NCBI RefSeq assembly: GCF_023824315.1
Contig: NZ_CP098732.1
Location: 1,612,001 to 1,676,000, forward strand
From: Acinetobacter tibetensis
GTDB lineage: Bacteria; Pseudomonadota; Gammaproteobacteria; Pseudomonadales; Moraxellaceae
DNA: 64,000 bases
Direction of reading: 5' to 3'
Part shown: positions 16,635 to 26,575 of the stretch, in pieces
How positions within the stretch are numbered: the first letter of the stretch is position 1
Layout of the letters: each line of letters opens with the position of its first letter
Program-made: the position numbers and the translations under genes
Notes under the pieces: generated by a model
What the model saw: only the letters and a program-made list of their open reading frames with translations
What the model was told of the DNA's origin: nothing
Databases searched by the model: none

Positions 16635-18791
16635 GTGAAATCATTACATCCACTGAGCCTAAGCATTAAAGTTTTTTTAGGATTGACCACTACACTCAGC
16701 CCAATATGGGTTTATGCAGCCGAAATACAGACATCTGAAATATTAGAAACCATTCATTTAACTGCAAAACAATCGGAACATAAGAAAATAGGGCAGCAAA
16801 CTGCAAGTACCTTAAAGGGAAAACAAAAGAATTTAGAAACACCGCAAACGGTGAATGTGGTTTCAAACCAATATATTGAAGATTTTAAGCCTGCAACTTT
16901 AGATGCAGCATTGACTCAAGTCAGTGGGATTACGCAAGGCAACACTTTGGCGGGGACTCAAGACACGGTAATGAAACGGGGTTTTGGTGATAACCGTGAT
17001 GGTTCTATCATGATTAATGGTATGCCAATTGTACAAGGTCGTGCAATGAATGCTGCAGTTGATCAAGTTGAAGTACTGAAAGGACCAGCATCACTTTTAT
17101 ATGGCATTATGGACCCTGGTGGCGTGGTCAATGTGGTGACGAAAAAACCACAACGTGAACAAGCATCTGAAGTTTCTATTTATGGTTCAAGCTTTGGAAA
17201 TGGAAAAAATGGTTTAGGTGGTAGCGTGGATACCACAGGTGCTATTGGTCAGAGTAATTTTGCTTACCGTTTCATTGCAGATTATTCAGACCAAGATTAT
17301 TGGCGCAATTTTGGTTATAACCAGCAAACTTTAATTGCACCTTCATTGGCGTGGGATAACGGTCAAACTCAAGTGAATCTAAGCTATCAATATCGTGATT
17401 TTGATGTGCCTTTTGACCGTGCGACAGTTTTTGATCCGACAACCAATAAGGCATTGCCTATTTCAAAATACACGCGTTTAGATGAAGCTTTTAACCAAAC
17501 CAATGGTGAAGATCATCTGGCTCAGTTGAGTATAGATCATCAAATCAATGATCAATGGTCAGGACATTTGGGTTATAGCTATAATTATGAGACTTATGAT
17601 GCGAATCAATTACGTATTACCAAACTGAATACCAGTAATCATACAGTTACACGACGGACTGATGGCACATTGGGCGCAGAAAGTGTTGATAGTGCAGGCC
17701 AAGCGTATTTAGAAGGGCACTTTAATGCGCTCGGATTTAAACATGACCTTCAAATTGGTTCTGATATCGAATACCGAAAATATTATCGACCAAACATGGT
17801 TCGAGGTGAAAACAGCACACTTGATTATTTAAATCCTGTTTTTGGCAAAGTGACTGCATCTAGCACTATTGATACGAATGCCAGTGAACAAACTGATAAA
17901 TTGCACACTTATGGCTTCTATTTACAAGATGCGATTCATTTAACAGATCAGTGGATTGCCGTTTTAGGTGGTCGATATACACATTATCAGCAAATGGCAG
18001 GACGGGGACGACCTTTCAGCATTAACACCAATACCAATGATGATGCATGGTTACCACGTGCAGGTTTGGTCTATAAATGGAATGATCAGTTATCTGTATA
18101 CACCAGTTATACTGAGTCATTGAAACCAAACTCTTCAATTGCGCCGTTAAGTGGCGGTCAAATTGATTCAGATGTACAACCTGAAAAAGCCAAATCCTAT
18201 GAGGTTGGTTTGAAATATGAATTAGATGATCGTCTAAAGGCCAATTTTGCTTTATATGACATTAAAAAACGCAACGTACTGGCCAGTGTAACCAACACTA
18301 CAACGGGTGAGAATGAGTTACATACCTCTGGTGAAGTGGGGTCTAAAGGTTTGGAATTTGATCTGACTGGTCAAATTACCGATCAGCTTGATGCTACATT
18401 CACATACGCTTATACAGATGCCAAGGTATTACAGGATGAAGATACTGATTTAATTGGCAATCGCTTAAATAATGTGGCCAAAAATACCGCTTCTTTAAGT
18501 TTTGCCTATGATTATGGACAACTAGGCAATGGCAATTTACGCATGGGAGTGAGTGGTAATTATGTTGGTAAGCGAGCAGGCGATACTGAAAATAGCTTTA
18601 CTTTACCAGACTATACGGTCGCTCATGCTTTTGTTAGTTATGACACCAAAATTGCCAAGCAAGATATTAACTTTAAATTCAATCTCGATAATCTCTTTGA
18701 TACGACCTATTACACAGCCAGTGTCAGCAATTTAACGGTTTCACAAGGTGATGCGCGTCAGGCGGTATTAAAAGCAACGATGAAGTTCTAA
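16635..18791 (+). CDS. TonB-dependent siderophore receptor
   Basis: A 718-residue outer-membrane receptor. A signal peptide (to about residue 28, ending VYA) is followed by a plug domain with the typical ETPQTVNVVS, LDAALTQVSGI, VEVLKGPASLLYG and PGGVVNVVTKKP, then a 22-strand barrel ending in a terminal Phe (KATMKF). This is the ferrichrome/hydroxamate-type receptor group, and the siderophore is not predictable. The start is a GTG with a poor ribosome-binding site. The putative Fur box upstream fits iron control. No siderophore synthesis or ABC genes are next to it, so it probably takes up xenosiderophores. Confidence 0.9.
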   Translation: MKSLHPLSLSIKVFLGLTTTLSPIWVYAAEIQTSEILETIHLTAKQSEHKKIGQQTASTLKGKQKNLETPQTVNVVSNQYIEDFKPATLDAALTQVSGITQGNTLAGTQDTVMKRGFGDNRDGSIMINGMPIVQGRAMNAAVDQVEVLKGPASLLYGIMDPGGVVNVVTKKPQREQASEVSIYGSSFGNGKNGLGGSVDTTGAIGQSNFAYRFIADYSDQDYWRNFGYNQQTLIAPSLAWDNGQTQVNLSYQYRDFDVPFDRATVFDPTTNKALPISKYTRLDEAFNQTNGEDHLAQLSIDHQINDQWSGHLGYSYNYETYDANQLRITKLNTSNHTVTRRTDGTLGAESVDSAGQAYLEGHFNALGFKHDLQIGSDIEYRKYYRPNMVRGENSTLDYLNPVFGKVTASSTIDTNASEQTDKLHTYGFYLQDAIHLTDQWIAVLGGRYTHYQQMAGRGRPFSINTNTNDDAWLPRAGLVYKWNDQLSVYTSYTESLKPNSSIAPLSGGQIDSDVQPEKAKSYEVGLKYELDDRLKANFALYDIKKRNVLASVTNTTTGENELHTSGEVGSKGLEFDLTGQITDQLDATFTYAYTDAKVLQDEDTDLIGNRLNNVAKNTASLSFAYDYGQLGNGNLRMGVSGNYVGKRAGDTENSFTLPDYTVAHAFVSYDTKIAKQDINFKFNLDNLFDTTYYTASVSNLTVSQGDARQAVLKATMKF

Positions 18792-18816
18792 AACATTAAC
18801 CCTTGAACTTCAGACT

Positions 18817-18844
18817 AAAAAGGGCGTCATCATGACGCCCTTTT
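18817..18844. terminator. Bidirectional terminator after the receptor gene
   Basis: AAAAGGGCGTCA / TGACGCCCTTTT, a 12-bp stem with a TCA loop and flanking A/T runs, between converging genes. Confidence 0.85.
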
Positions 18845-18846
18845 GA

Positions 18847-19383
18847 TTACCACATTAAATCATCTGGAATGACATAAGCTGCATAAGGATCTTCTTCATC
18901 TGTCACTTGCTCATTCTTTTCAGAATTGTTCACAATAATGAAGCCCGTCATTTTTTCATTAATACGATCTGCCAGTGCTTTAGGCAAGTATGCATAGCTG
19001 TCTAGATCTTTCGCAATCACTAAACTGCCAGATACCAATGCGTTATACACTTGCTGCTGTAAATACACTTTTTTGATTTTGGTTTCATCAATGAATTGAT
19101 AGACCACATCACCAGCAACATCTTTAATTTTATGTTGTTGAATCATTTGCACAATTGCAGCTTTTAATTCTTTCTCTTGTAAAATACTTTTCTTTTCTTG
19201 CTCAAGAGCTTGGTCTTTTGCCATTTTATCTTGTTTGTCTTGAGCAATTTTTGCTTTGATATCAGCATCGTCATTTTGTCCAGTGCGTTGCTCATGCACC
19301 GCCTGTTTAGACAGTTTTTTTGCCTTTTTATTGTCTACCAGACCCGCTTTTAATAACTGTGCCTGTAAAGCATTTTTAACCAT
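18847..19383 (-). CDS. DUF2058 family protein (YaiL-like)
   Basis: A 178-residue cytosolic protein. It opens with the family sequence VKNALQAQLLKAGLVDNKKA, continues with a highly charged coiled-coil stretch (about residues 20-75, Lys/Glu/Gln-rich), and ends in a globular part containing VYQFIDETKIKKVYL. The ATG at 19383 has a GGAA ribosome-binding site; an earlier in-frame TTG is unlikely. YaiL-type proteins are annotated as nucleoproteins or polynucleotide-associated, but the biochemical role is not established. It follows the DUF1275 gene by 17 bp and is likely co-transcribed with it. Confidence 0.85.
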   Translation of the reverse strand: MVKNALQAQLLKAGLVDNKKAKKLSKQAVHEQRTGQNDDADIKAKIAQDKQDKMAKDQALEQEKKSILQEKELKAAIVQMIQQHKIKDVAGDVVYQFIDETKIKKVYLQQQVYNALVSGSLVIAKDLDSYAYLPKALADRINEKMTGFIIVNNSEKNEQVTDEEDPYAAYVIPDDLMW

Positions 19384-19400
19384 AATAAATTCCAAAAGGG

Positions 19401-20069
19401 TTAATGATGACGATATTGAAAGTAAATGATCCAGTACACCAGACTTAAGCAGAAACTTAAAGCGACTGGAATGAGATACGCGTTTAATTTTAAATAAGGA
19501 TAAATCAGGCTTGCAACCAGTCCACCTAGCAGAAAGCCAAATAAAATGAGTAAATGCAAAATTATTCGCCGCCGCCCAACTTTTAAACCGATCAATCGGT
19601 AGCCTAAGGCAAGCCCCAAGTCGGTGAGAACACCAGATAAGTGGGTGGTACGAATAATAGTCCCCTTATAATGGCTGACCATTGCATTCTGGATTCCCAT
19701 AGCCGCACAAGCCCACAACAAAGCATAACGCGGTAAATAAGGCAAAATGAGCCAACACAGTAGGATAAAGAGAGCAACTAGACTCAGTGGAACACCATAG
19801 CGTCGACCCAGTTGGAACGTGCTATTTCCAAGTATAAGTCCGCTATAGCAAGACCCTGCGACATAGCAGAGGATAACCAGAAGGAGATAGAGAATTGAAG
19901 CAGGGTCCCAATGGACAATTGCCATCGATAACATACTCACGTTTCCAGTCATGTGAGAAACAGACTGGTGCAATACTGTCACCAGTCCGAGTACGTTAAT
20001 CATGCCCGCATTAATTGCGAGAAAGAATGCCCCTAGTTGCATCCAAAACGGTAAAGTTTGAAATGGCAT
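19401..20069 (-). CDS. DUF1275 (YoaK-like) membrane protein
   Basis: About 222 residues with six predicted membrane helices. The N-terminal INAGMINVLGLVTV plus SVSHMTGNVS is the hallmark of the DUF1275/YoaK family, whose transport role is unproven. The ATG at 20069 is chosen; an in-frame TTG at 20081 would add four residues, and neither has a clear ribosome-binding site. It lies between SstT (53 bp upstream) and the DUF2058 gene on the same strand, and may be co-transcribed with one or both. Confidence 0.8.
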   Translation of the reverse strand: MPFQTLPFWMQLGAFFLAINAGMINVLGLVTVLHQSVSHMTGNVSMLSMAIVHWDPASILYLLLVILCYVAGSCYSGLILGNSTFQLGRRYGVPLSLVALFILLCWLILPYLPRYALLWACAAMGIQNAMVSHYKGTIIRTTHLSGVLTDLGLALGYRLIGLKVGRRRIILHLLILFGFLLGGLVASLIYPYLKLNAYLIPVALSFCLSLVYWIIYFQYRHH

Positions 20070-20121
20070 ATCGCGATACAACCATCCAATAAATGTCTAA
20101 ATTATTATTTATAAAATAATA

Positions 20122-21315
20122 TTAACGTGACGCACGATCAACTGCTACCGTAAATAAAACATCTGTAGATGAGTTTAATGCAGTTTCAGTTGAGTCTTGT
20201 AGAACACTAATAACCATACCAATAGCGACCACTTGCATTGCGATATCAGAAGAAATACCAAATAAACCACATGCAACTGGAATTAACAATAATGAGCCAC
20301 CTGCAACACCCGATGCACCACAAGCCGAGATTGAAGCCACAACAGATAAAATTATCATGGTGGTAAAATCAACTGAAATACCTAAAGTATGAACTGCTGC
20401 TAAAGTTAATACCGTAATGGTCACTGATGCACCTGCCATATTGACTGTCGCACCTAAAGGAATGGCAACACTGGCTGTAGCTTCATTTACTCCTAAGCGT
20501 TTTGCTAAATCAAGATTGACTGGAATATTTGCAGCCGAACTACGGGTAAAGAATGCAGTAATCCCACTTTCACGTAAGCATTGCAATACAAGCGGATAAG
20601 GATTTTGACGAGTTGTTAAAGCAACCAAAATTGGGTTAATCACCAACGCAACAAAGAACATTGTTCCAAGCAATACCGCTAAAAGATGCGCATAAGCAGA
20701 CAAGGTTTTTAAACCAGAATCTGCAAAAGTTACAGCGACTAAACCAAAAATACCGACTGGTGCAAAGTTAATCACAATACGGATGACATGATTCACTGCA
20801 TTCGCCGCATCTGCAATAAACACTTTGGTGCTGTCATGTGCGTGACGGAAAGCTACACCTAGTGCAATCGCCCAAGCTAAAATACCAATAAAGTTGGCTT
20901 CGCTAATTGCTGTAACAGGGTTTGCAATAAAACTTAAAAGTAAATTCTTTAAAATCTCTGCCAAATTTCCTGGTGGTTGTAATTCACCTTGTGCCGGAAC
21001 GTCCAAAAATAAAGTACTTGGGAAAACCAAGCTCGCAGCCACAGCACTGAACGCAGCTAGCAACATGCCCACTGCATATAAGATCATAATTGGGCGAAGG
21101 TTTGCACTATGTCCAACTTTAAAATTGGAGATGGATGCCATGACCAAAACGAAAACTAAAATAGGCGCAACGGATTTTAGGGCCTTAATAAATAAGTCAC
21201 CTAAAAGGCTCAAATAAGGAGCAGCATTAGGGAATACAAAGGCAACGACCATCCCTAAAATAATGGCGATGAGGATTCGCGTAACTAAACTTAAACGCGC
21301 AAAAGCTGAAAACAT
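20122..21315 (-). CDS. sstT: Serine/threonine:sodium symporter
   Basis: A 397-residue dicarboxylate/amino acid:cation symporter-family protein in the inner membrane. It imports serine and threonine with Na+. Features are the N-terminal [16 protein letters not shown], the serine-rich re-entrant hairpin [13 protein letters not shown], and the conserved [20 protein letters not shown] and [17 protein letters not shown] segments characteristic of SstT. Length matches E. coli SstT. AAGG precedes the ATG. The 230 bp upstream to the SulP gene are A+T-rich and hold its promoter; no operator is evident. Confidence 0.92.
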   Translation of the reverse strand: MFSAFARLSLVTRILIAIILGMVVAFVFPNAAPYLSLLGDLFIKALKSVAPILVFVLVMASISNFKVGHSANLRPIMILYAVGMLLAAFSAVAASLVFPSTLFLDVPAQGELQPPGNLAEILKNLLLSFIANPVTAISEANFIGILAWAIALGVAFRHAHDSTKVFIADAANAVNHVIRIVINFAPVGIFGLVAVTFADSGLKTLSAYAHLLAVLLGTMFFVALVINPILVALTTRQNPYPLVLQCLRESGITAFFTRSSAANIPVNLDLAKRLGVNEATASVAIPLGATVNMAGASVTITVLTLAAVHTLGISVDFTTMIILSVVASISACGASGVAGGSLLLIPVACGLFGISSDIAMQVVAIGMVISVLQDSTETALNSSTDVLFTVAVDRASR

Positions 21316-21545
21316 AGGTTAGCCTTGTCAGTATTACGAGGGCAGAGAGTTAAAAATTAAGTGTGCAATTCTATACCTAAAATTTAAAATGGATAAAAGA
21401 TATTTTGATATAAAAACTAACTTATTCTTTTTAAAGTTGATATTTTCTGATTTAAAACGAGGAAAAACCGAATTTTATTGCAAAAAATTGATTTTAGAAT
21501 GTCGTTCATCTGAAATAACAGCTTTGAAATTATTTACTTAGCTTT

Positions 21546-23279
21546 TCAAGTTAAACTTAAAAATTCTGGATTTAAAGCCTGAATGGCTTGGTAATGGGTT
21601 AAATGAATACGTCCATCTAACTTCTCATAAAGTCGGGAATGAATGAGTTTATCCATTACAGGTCCCTTGACTTCGGAAAGATGTAGTTCGATATTGAGTT
21701 TATGCAGTTCGGCATCTAATTCTTCTAATACTTCCAAGGCACTATAATCAATACTACTTACTCCAGAGCAATTTACGATTACAAATTGCACATGTTTCTT
21801 TTCACTGACCGCATTAATAAAGAAGCTTTTAAAACTACTGGCATTTAAAAAGTTCAGACCTTCATCAATCCGCAGGGAAAGAATCGTGTCTACTGTTTTG
21901 ACGGGATAGCGTTGTTGATTCCGAAAATGCTGTGTACCTTCAACCAATCCAATGACAGCCATATGCGGACGACTAATACGCCAGAGCATTAACAGAAAGG
22001 TTGAAATAACCCCTAAAATTAATCCTGTAGAAATATCGATGCAAATCACCCCAAAAAATGTAATCCACATGGCAATACCATCTGCTTTAGAATAATGCCA
22101 TGTTTCAAAAAAGGGTTTTAAATCAACTAATTTCCAAATTGAAACTATAATCGTTGCAGCGAGAATAGCTAAAGGGAGGTTTTTAAAAAATCCAGTAAAG
22201 AATAAGCTGACAACCACTATAAAACAGGACGATAAAATACCAGCCATTGGCGTTTTGGCACCAGCATCGGCATTTACGACGGTACGTGACAAACTTCCAG
22301 TGACTGGAAAAGCAGAGCTTATGCCTGCACTCAAGTTGGAAAGCCCGAGAGCAATCAGTTCCTGATTGCTATTTAAAGCGCTACGTTGTTGTAACGCTGT
22401 TGCCTGAGCAATTGAAAGTGATTCGACAAAGCTAATCATGGCAATCATGCTTGCGCCAGGTAGAAGTTGTAGCACTAAATCCCAACTCCAGTTCGGAACA
22501 CTTAAAGGTGGGAAGCCAGATGGGATTGCACCTACCGTTTTAATTCCAACATTTTCAAGTTGTAAAACAGAAACCAAAGTAATAGACAAAACCACGAGAA
22601 GCAGCGGTATCGCTTTAATCAAAAAGCCTGAAAATTTAAACCGTTGTTGGATATGACCTAAGTTTAGCAATTTGGGTATATAAATTAAGAACAGCATGGC
22701 TGCCACGCCAAATAGCAAAGTGCCCCAATGTGTTTGGTTCGCATGGTGGTAAAAGCTAACGATCAGTTCAAGAATGTTATTGGATTGTAGTGGTATATCC
22801 AGTAAGAACTTGATTTGCCCCAAAGCAATGAGTAAAGCCGATGCAATGATAAAGCTATGGATGACAGGGTGGCTGATCAGTTGGATGAGAAAACCAAATT
22901 TAAAGATGCCCAATAAGAAAGAAATAATCCCGACCATCATTGCTAGTAAACAGGCTGCTTGAATATATGCTTCTGAACCTGCCTCAAAAAATGGCGTCAG
23001 TGTGGCAAAGGTCATCATCGAAATAATGGCCACAGGGCCAATCGAAAGTGTCGGACTACTGCCAAAGAATGCATAAACAATCATGGGCAACATGCTGGCA
23101 TACAAGCCTGTAATTGGAGGTAAACCTGCGAGCATTGCATATGCCATGCCTTGTGGCACCAGCATGGCAATTACAATGACCGAGGAAAGCAGATCAGATT
23201 TAAAGTTGGAAAAATTGTATTCTGCAAGCCAAGTAGAAGCTGGAAAATATTTTGAGTATGATTTCTTTGAATTAGACAT
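21546..23279 (-). CDS. SulP-family anion transporter with STAS domain
   Basis: A 577-residue SLC26/SulP transporter. About twelve to fourteen membrane segments include the family start LLSSVIVIAMLVPQGMAYAMLAGLPPITGLYAS (quoted here only in part as VPQGMAYAMLAGLPP), and a C-terminal STAS domain spans about residues 440-560 (FVIVNCSGVSSIDYSALEVL). Members carry sulfate, bicarbonate or other anions. It lies 78 bp downstream of a BigR-like ArsR repressor on the same strand, which suggests control by persulfide or sulfide and therefore a sulfur-oxyanion substrate. That substrate inference is moderate only. Confidence 0.87.
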   Translation of the reverse strand: MSNSKKSYSKYFPASTWLAEYNFSNFKSDLLSSVIVIAMLVPQGMAYAMLAGLPPITGLYASMLPMIVYAFFGSSPTLSIGPVAIISMMTFATLTPFFEAGSEAYIQAACLLAMMVGIISFLLGIFKFGFLIQLISHPVIHSFIIASALLIALGQIKFLLDIPLQSNNILELIVSFYHHANQTHWGTLLFGVAAMLFLIYIPKLLNLGHIQQRFKFSGFLIKAIPLLLVVLSITLVSVLQLENVGIKTVGAIPSGFPPLSVPNWSWDLVLQLLPGASMIAMISFVESLSIAQATALQQRSALNSNQELIALGLSNLSAGISSAFPVTGSLSRTVVNADAGAKTPMAGILSSCFIVVVSLFFTGFFKNLPLAILAATIIVSIWKLVDLKPFFETWHYSKADGIAMWITFFGVICIDISTGLILGVISTFLLMLWRISRPHMAVIGLVEGTQHFRNQQRYPVKTVDTILSLRIDEGLNFLNASSFKSFFINAVSEKKHVQFVIVNCSGVSSIDYSALEVLEELDAELHKLNIELHLSEVKGPVMDKLIHSRLYEKLDGRIHLTHYQAIQALNPEFLSLT

Positions 23280-23357
23280 AGGCTGATCTAAAGCGTAATT
23301 TTGAATATATTATGCACAGAAATCACAAGAAGAAAGAAAATAGAATAATGATTTTAT

Positions 23358-23678
23358 TTAACTTAATACAGTCTTGGTACAATACAATTCATATAAGGTT
23401 TGCAGCACCTGTACTAATTTTTCATCTTTAATCGAATAAAAAATTTGTTTGCCATCACGGCGTGTGCTAACCACATCACTTTTTCTTAACATCATGAGTT
23501 GCTGAGACAGCGTAGGCTGGGTAATTTGTGTGATTTGTTCAATTTGCGAAACATTCAGTTCTTGTTTTGCCAAATGACATAAAATGAGTAAACGGTCCGT
23601 ATTAGCCAGTGATTTTAAAATACTCACCACATGTTCAGCGGAATTTCGCATCGATGTAATTTCAAAATCATTTTCCAT
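23358..23678 (-). CDS. ArsR-family repressor of the BigR/SqrR (persulfide-sensing) type
   Basis: A 106-residue winged-helix regulator. The recognition region reads QITQPTLSQQLMMLRKSDVV, followed by the wing TRRDGKQIFYSI. The usual ArsR/SmtB metal sites (ELCVCDL; C-terminal His-rich helix) are absent. Instead there are just two cysteines, C34 (LILCHL) and C100 (LYCTK), at the positions where BigR/SqrR proteins form a di- or tetrasulfide bridge. That family represses sulfide-detoxification and sulfur-transport genes and releases DNA on persulfide stress. It is immediately upstream of the SulP gene and probably co-transcribed with it. Confidence 0.82.
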   Translation of the reverse strand: MENDFEITSMRNSAEHVVSILKSLANTDRLLILCHLAKQELNVSQIEQITQITQPTLSQQLMMLRKSDVVSTRRDGKQIFYSIKDEKLVQVLQTLYELYCTKTVLS

Positions 23679-23705
23679 TGGTACATCTCATTAAAATCAG
23701 CTCAC

Positions 23706-23735
23706 TATTATAAGCGTACAATGTGCAGATTACAT
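23706..23735 (-). promoter_or_regulatory. Promoter and possible operator of the ArsR-SulP unit
   Basis: On the minus strand a perfect TATAAT (23706-23711) lies about 30 bp before the ArsR start codon. Just upstream is an imperfect palindrome (TACAATGT-gcagatt-ACATGTA), overlapping the -35 region, where an autoregulating ArsR protein would bind. The operator call is tentative. Confidence 0.45.
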
Positions 23736-23804
23736 GTAGCTAAAATTTCAATCTAGATGGTTTTTAATGAAAACAATTATCAGATTTTCTTATAAGTAAT
23801 GCTG

Positions 23805-23843
23805 ATTACAGCATGCAATTTGATTAAAATTACATGCTGTAAT
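23805..23843. repeat. 39-bp inverted repeat after plsB
   Basis: ATTACAGCATG and its exact complement CATGCTGTAAT enclose an inner AATTT/AAATT stem, giving 16 of 17 possible pairs. It lies 10 bp after the plsB stop. The long uninterrupted symmetry without a T run suggests an mRNA-stabilising hairpin or a protein-binding palindrome. Confidence 0.6.
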
Positions 23844-23852
23844 TGATGGCGC

Positions 23853-26354
23853 TTAACTTTTTTTTACTTTTACACTGTCATAGAAATGTTTAAGTTCTTT
23901 TTCATTAAATAGGCTTGCATGATCAAATGCATCTTGGTGATCTTGCGCATACCATGCTAAACGATGTTGCATTTGGGGTACAAAATCTGGAGCTAGTAGC
24001 AGATGTTCACGGGTAATTTCGGCAAGTCCTAGCTTTTTCAAGGTCGTTAAATAGCCTTTTAAAGTAGCACTGTCAAAATAGTAGCCTTGAGTAATGACTT
24101 TGTTTTGACTTAATTGCTGCAATGCGGCTTTTGCCATTTTCTCAAACACTTTTTCTGAGAAGGTTTGCGTATTTGCATAGTGAGTGATTAAGCTCTGCAT
24201 CACAATAAAGTTATTTAAGCTACGCTCAGACAACGCTGCAAGCGTTTGTAATCCTGCGACATGGGCTGGCAATTGCGCGACTTGCGTTGCATCACGCTCA
24301 ATCCATTGCGAATCCACAAAATGATCTAAAATAGCGTAGATCTGCATTTCGACATCTTCTGGTTGCCATTTTAAGAAGAATTCTTCTTGAATAAATGGAT
24401 ATAAAGACTGTACCAATTGAATTAACTGAGAAACCTCAATTTTTTCATAATGTTGGATAATACGTGCAACCAGAGCAGGTAAAATAAAGCAATGCAGAAT
24501 GTTATTACTGAAATAGCTCAATAGAATTTTTTGGCTCTCAGCAACGCGAACCCATGTTTCTGAATTTTGATGATGGATTTCAACTTGCTTTAACTTTAAG
24601 GCGTATTGAATGATTTCTGCACTAGAAAGTTCAGAAATAATCATTCGATCATCATAACGGTTGTGTTGCAGTAATTTCCGATATTGATCAAGCGCCGTAA
24701 CTAAACTTGATTCAGTCAATTGATGTTCTGGTGCGTTCAGTAAAATTAAAGAAATAATAGAAATCGGGTTTATCACCACAGCTTTATTGATATTTTCTAA
24801 AATCGATTGTGCTGTTTGATCGACTGTATTAACCACTGAAGCAGGCAGTTTATCATTGAGTTTTAGTTTAATTTTTTCAGCATCTTGCTGTTTTAATACA
24901 TCATCCAGAAAAATAGGTTCGCCAAAGTTAACATACACTTGACCAAACACTTTCTCAATTTTACGCGCTGAACTTAAAATTCCCCAAAGTGATTCAGCTT
25001 CTTTGGGTTTACCACTGAGTTCATTTAAGTATGAAGTGCCTTCCAATAGTTTTTCATAGCCAAAATAAGTCGGAATAAAAACAATAGGTTTGGAATTCCC
25101 TCTTAAATGGCTTTGAATGGTCATCGACAACATGCCTTTTTTGGCTGGTAACAATAACCCCGTACGTGAACGTCCACCTTCAATAAAATATTCTAAAGGG
25201 GTATTACGCATTAGTAGACTATGTAAATATTCTTTAAATACCGAAGTATACAGTTCATTACCATTAAAGCTACGGCGAATAAAATAAGCACCCGCACCAC
25301 GAAAGAGTTGACCTACAATCGGTAAATTCAGGTTAATACCTGCGGCAATGTGCGGCACCATCAAACCACGGTTAAAAATTACATAAGACAGCAATAAGTA
25401 ATCAATATGGCTACGGTGGCAGGGGGTATAAACAATTTCATAGTCCTGAGCCAATTCACGTACTGTATCAAAGTTATGAACTTCAATGCCGTCGTAAAGT
25501 TGAGTCCATAATTTGGTTAAAGCAAGATAGCCAAAGCGTAACGTGGAATAGGAAAAGTCAGACGCAATTTCAGTTAAATAATGACGTGCACGGTTTTCAG
25601 CTTCAAACATACTGATATTTTCATCAATACTTTCTTTTCGAATGGCATGTTTAACGCCATCACTAATTAAAAGGTTATTAATGACATTACGACGGTCTGA
25701 TAAGTCTGGCCCTAAAATTGCCTCTTTATATTTATTAAAGTTGGTATTCAGCTCTTTCATTATGTGGTGAGCAGGCGAGAAATTTGGACTCACTTCCTTT
25801 GCTTCAGTAAGTAACTTTCTTAAGGAAAGTGGCTTATGAAACTCTAGATAGTTTTCACGACCATACAATGAAATATTCATGGCTTGTTTGAGTGGAGATG
25901 GTGTTGACCATGCATCAGCAAATAAGGCTTTATACCAAGAATCTTCGTATTCTGGTGCACGTCCCCACAACATAGTCACAGGCACTAAATCGACATCCAA
26001 TTCTGGGTTTTTATCCAGAACTTCAATTAAATGAATAAGTTTTTCAGGATAATGTAATCCTTGTTTAAGATGGTTCTTTTCATTCAAAACTAAAATGGAA
26101 TCTTCTTCTTGAACCGTTCCAATCTTTAAGGGCTGATAGACTGAAGGTAGCTGTCTCTTTTGCGCTTCATGATCAATCAGTACAGTATTACTGAGCGAGG
26201 CATCTTGTAATACATAGCAAATAGGGGTGTTGGACGAAGCTGAATATTGCTGTTCCAGTTCAGAGGTCGTGCCTAATACTTGTGGACTCACCACTTTATT
26301 TAGAATTTTCTGTGTGAGTTGACGATAAAATTGGCGATAACCTTTATTGGACAT
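23853..26354 (-). CDS. plsB: Glycerol-3-phosphate 1-O-acyltransferase
   Basis: An 833-residue inner-membrane enzyme that acylates sn-glycerol 3-phosphate, the first step of phospholipid synthesis. The acyltransferase blocks are present: HRSHIDYL (HxxxxD), GAYFIRRSF, EGGRSRTG and VFIPTYFGYEK. The length matches E. coli PlsB (about 807). The start chosen is the ATG at 26354 (MSNKGYRQFYRQL), with AGGAA upstream; a longer reading from 26396 lacks support. It is transcribed divergently from rutD, with 221 bp between them. Confidence 0.93.
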   Translation of the reverse strand: MSNKGYRQFYRQLTQKILNKVVSPQVLGTTSELEQQYSASSNTPICYVLQDASLSNTVLIDHEAQKRQLPSVYQPLKIGTVQEEDSILVLNEKNHLKQGLHYPEKLIHLIEVLDKNPELDVDLVPVTMLWGRAPEYEDSWYKALFADAWSTPSPLKQAMNISLYGRENYLEFHKPLSLRKLLTEAKEVSPNFSPAHHIMKELNTNFNKYKEAILGPDLSDRRNVINNLLISDGVKHAIRKESIDENISMFEAENRARHYLTEIASDFSYSTLRFGYLALTKLWTQLYDGIEVHNFDTVRELAQDYEIVYTPCHRSHIDYLLLSYVIFNRGLMVPHIAAGINLNLPIVGQLFRGAGAYFIRRSFNGNELYTSVFKEYLHSLLMRNTPLEYFIEGGRSRTGLLLPAKKGMLSMTIQSHLRGNSKPIVFIPTYFGYEKLLEGTSYLNELSGKPKEAESLWGILSSARKIEKVFGQVYVNFGEPIFLDDVLKQQDAEKIKLKLNDKLPASVVNTVDQTAQSILENINKAVVINPISIISLILLNAPEHQLTESSLVTALDQYRKLLQHNRYDDRMIISELSSAEIIQYALKLKQVEIHHQNSETWVRVAESQKILLSYFSNNILHCFILPALVARIIQHYEKIEVSQLIQLVQSLYPFIQEEFFLKWQPEDVEMQIYAILDHFVDSQWIERDATQVAQLPAHVAGLQTLAALSERSLNNFIVMQSLITHYANTQTFSEKVFEKMAKAALQQLSQNKVITQGYYFDSATLKGYLTTLKKLGLAEITREHLLLAPDFVPQMQHRLAWYAQDHQDAFDHASLFNEKELKHFYDSVKVKKS

Positions 26355-26519
26355 TGTTATTCCTATGAACCATGTTTCGGAGATTATTTTGTTCAATCTT
26401 GTCTAAGAATACAAATGCTTTTGTTGCTAAATAGAACATAAAGCATGTAACAGATCGTATCTTTAGAAAATACGACAATAAAGATCAAAACGTTTTTTGA
26501 ATCATTGAAGAAAAGTAAA

Positions 26520-26536
26520 TGGGCATATTTCTTGCT
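26520..26536 (+). promoter_or_regulatory. Putative sigma-54 promoter of rutD
   Basis: TGGGCATATTTCTTGCT matches the -24/-12 consensus (YTGGCACG-N4-TTGCW) at 10 of 13 defined positions, with GG and GC exactly 10 bases apart. The predicted transcript start is about 30 bp before rutD. No transcript data; inferred from pattern and nitrogen-related context. Confidence 0.65.
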
Positions 26537-26575
26537 GAACCCAAGAAAGTACATTTTTCTTAGAGATCAATCATT

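Noticed and set aside
20894..21217. 107-codon plus-strand ORF antisense to sstT
   Set aside because: Composition reflects the reverse of membrane-helix codons; no ribosome-binding site or homology recognised.
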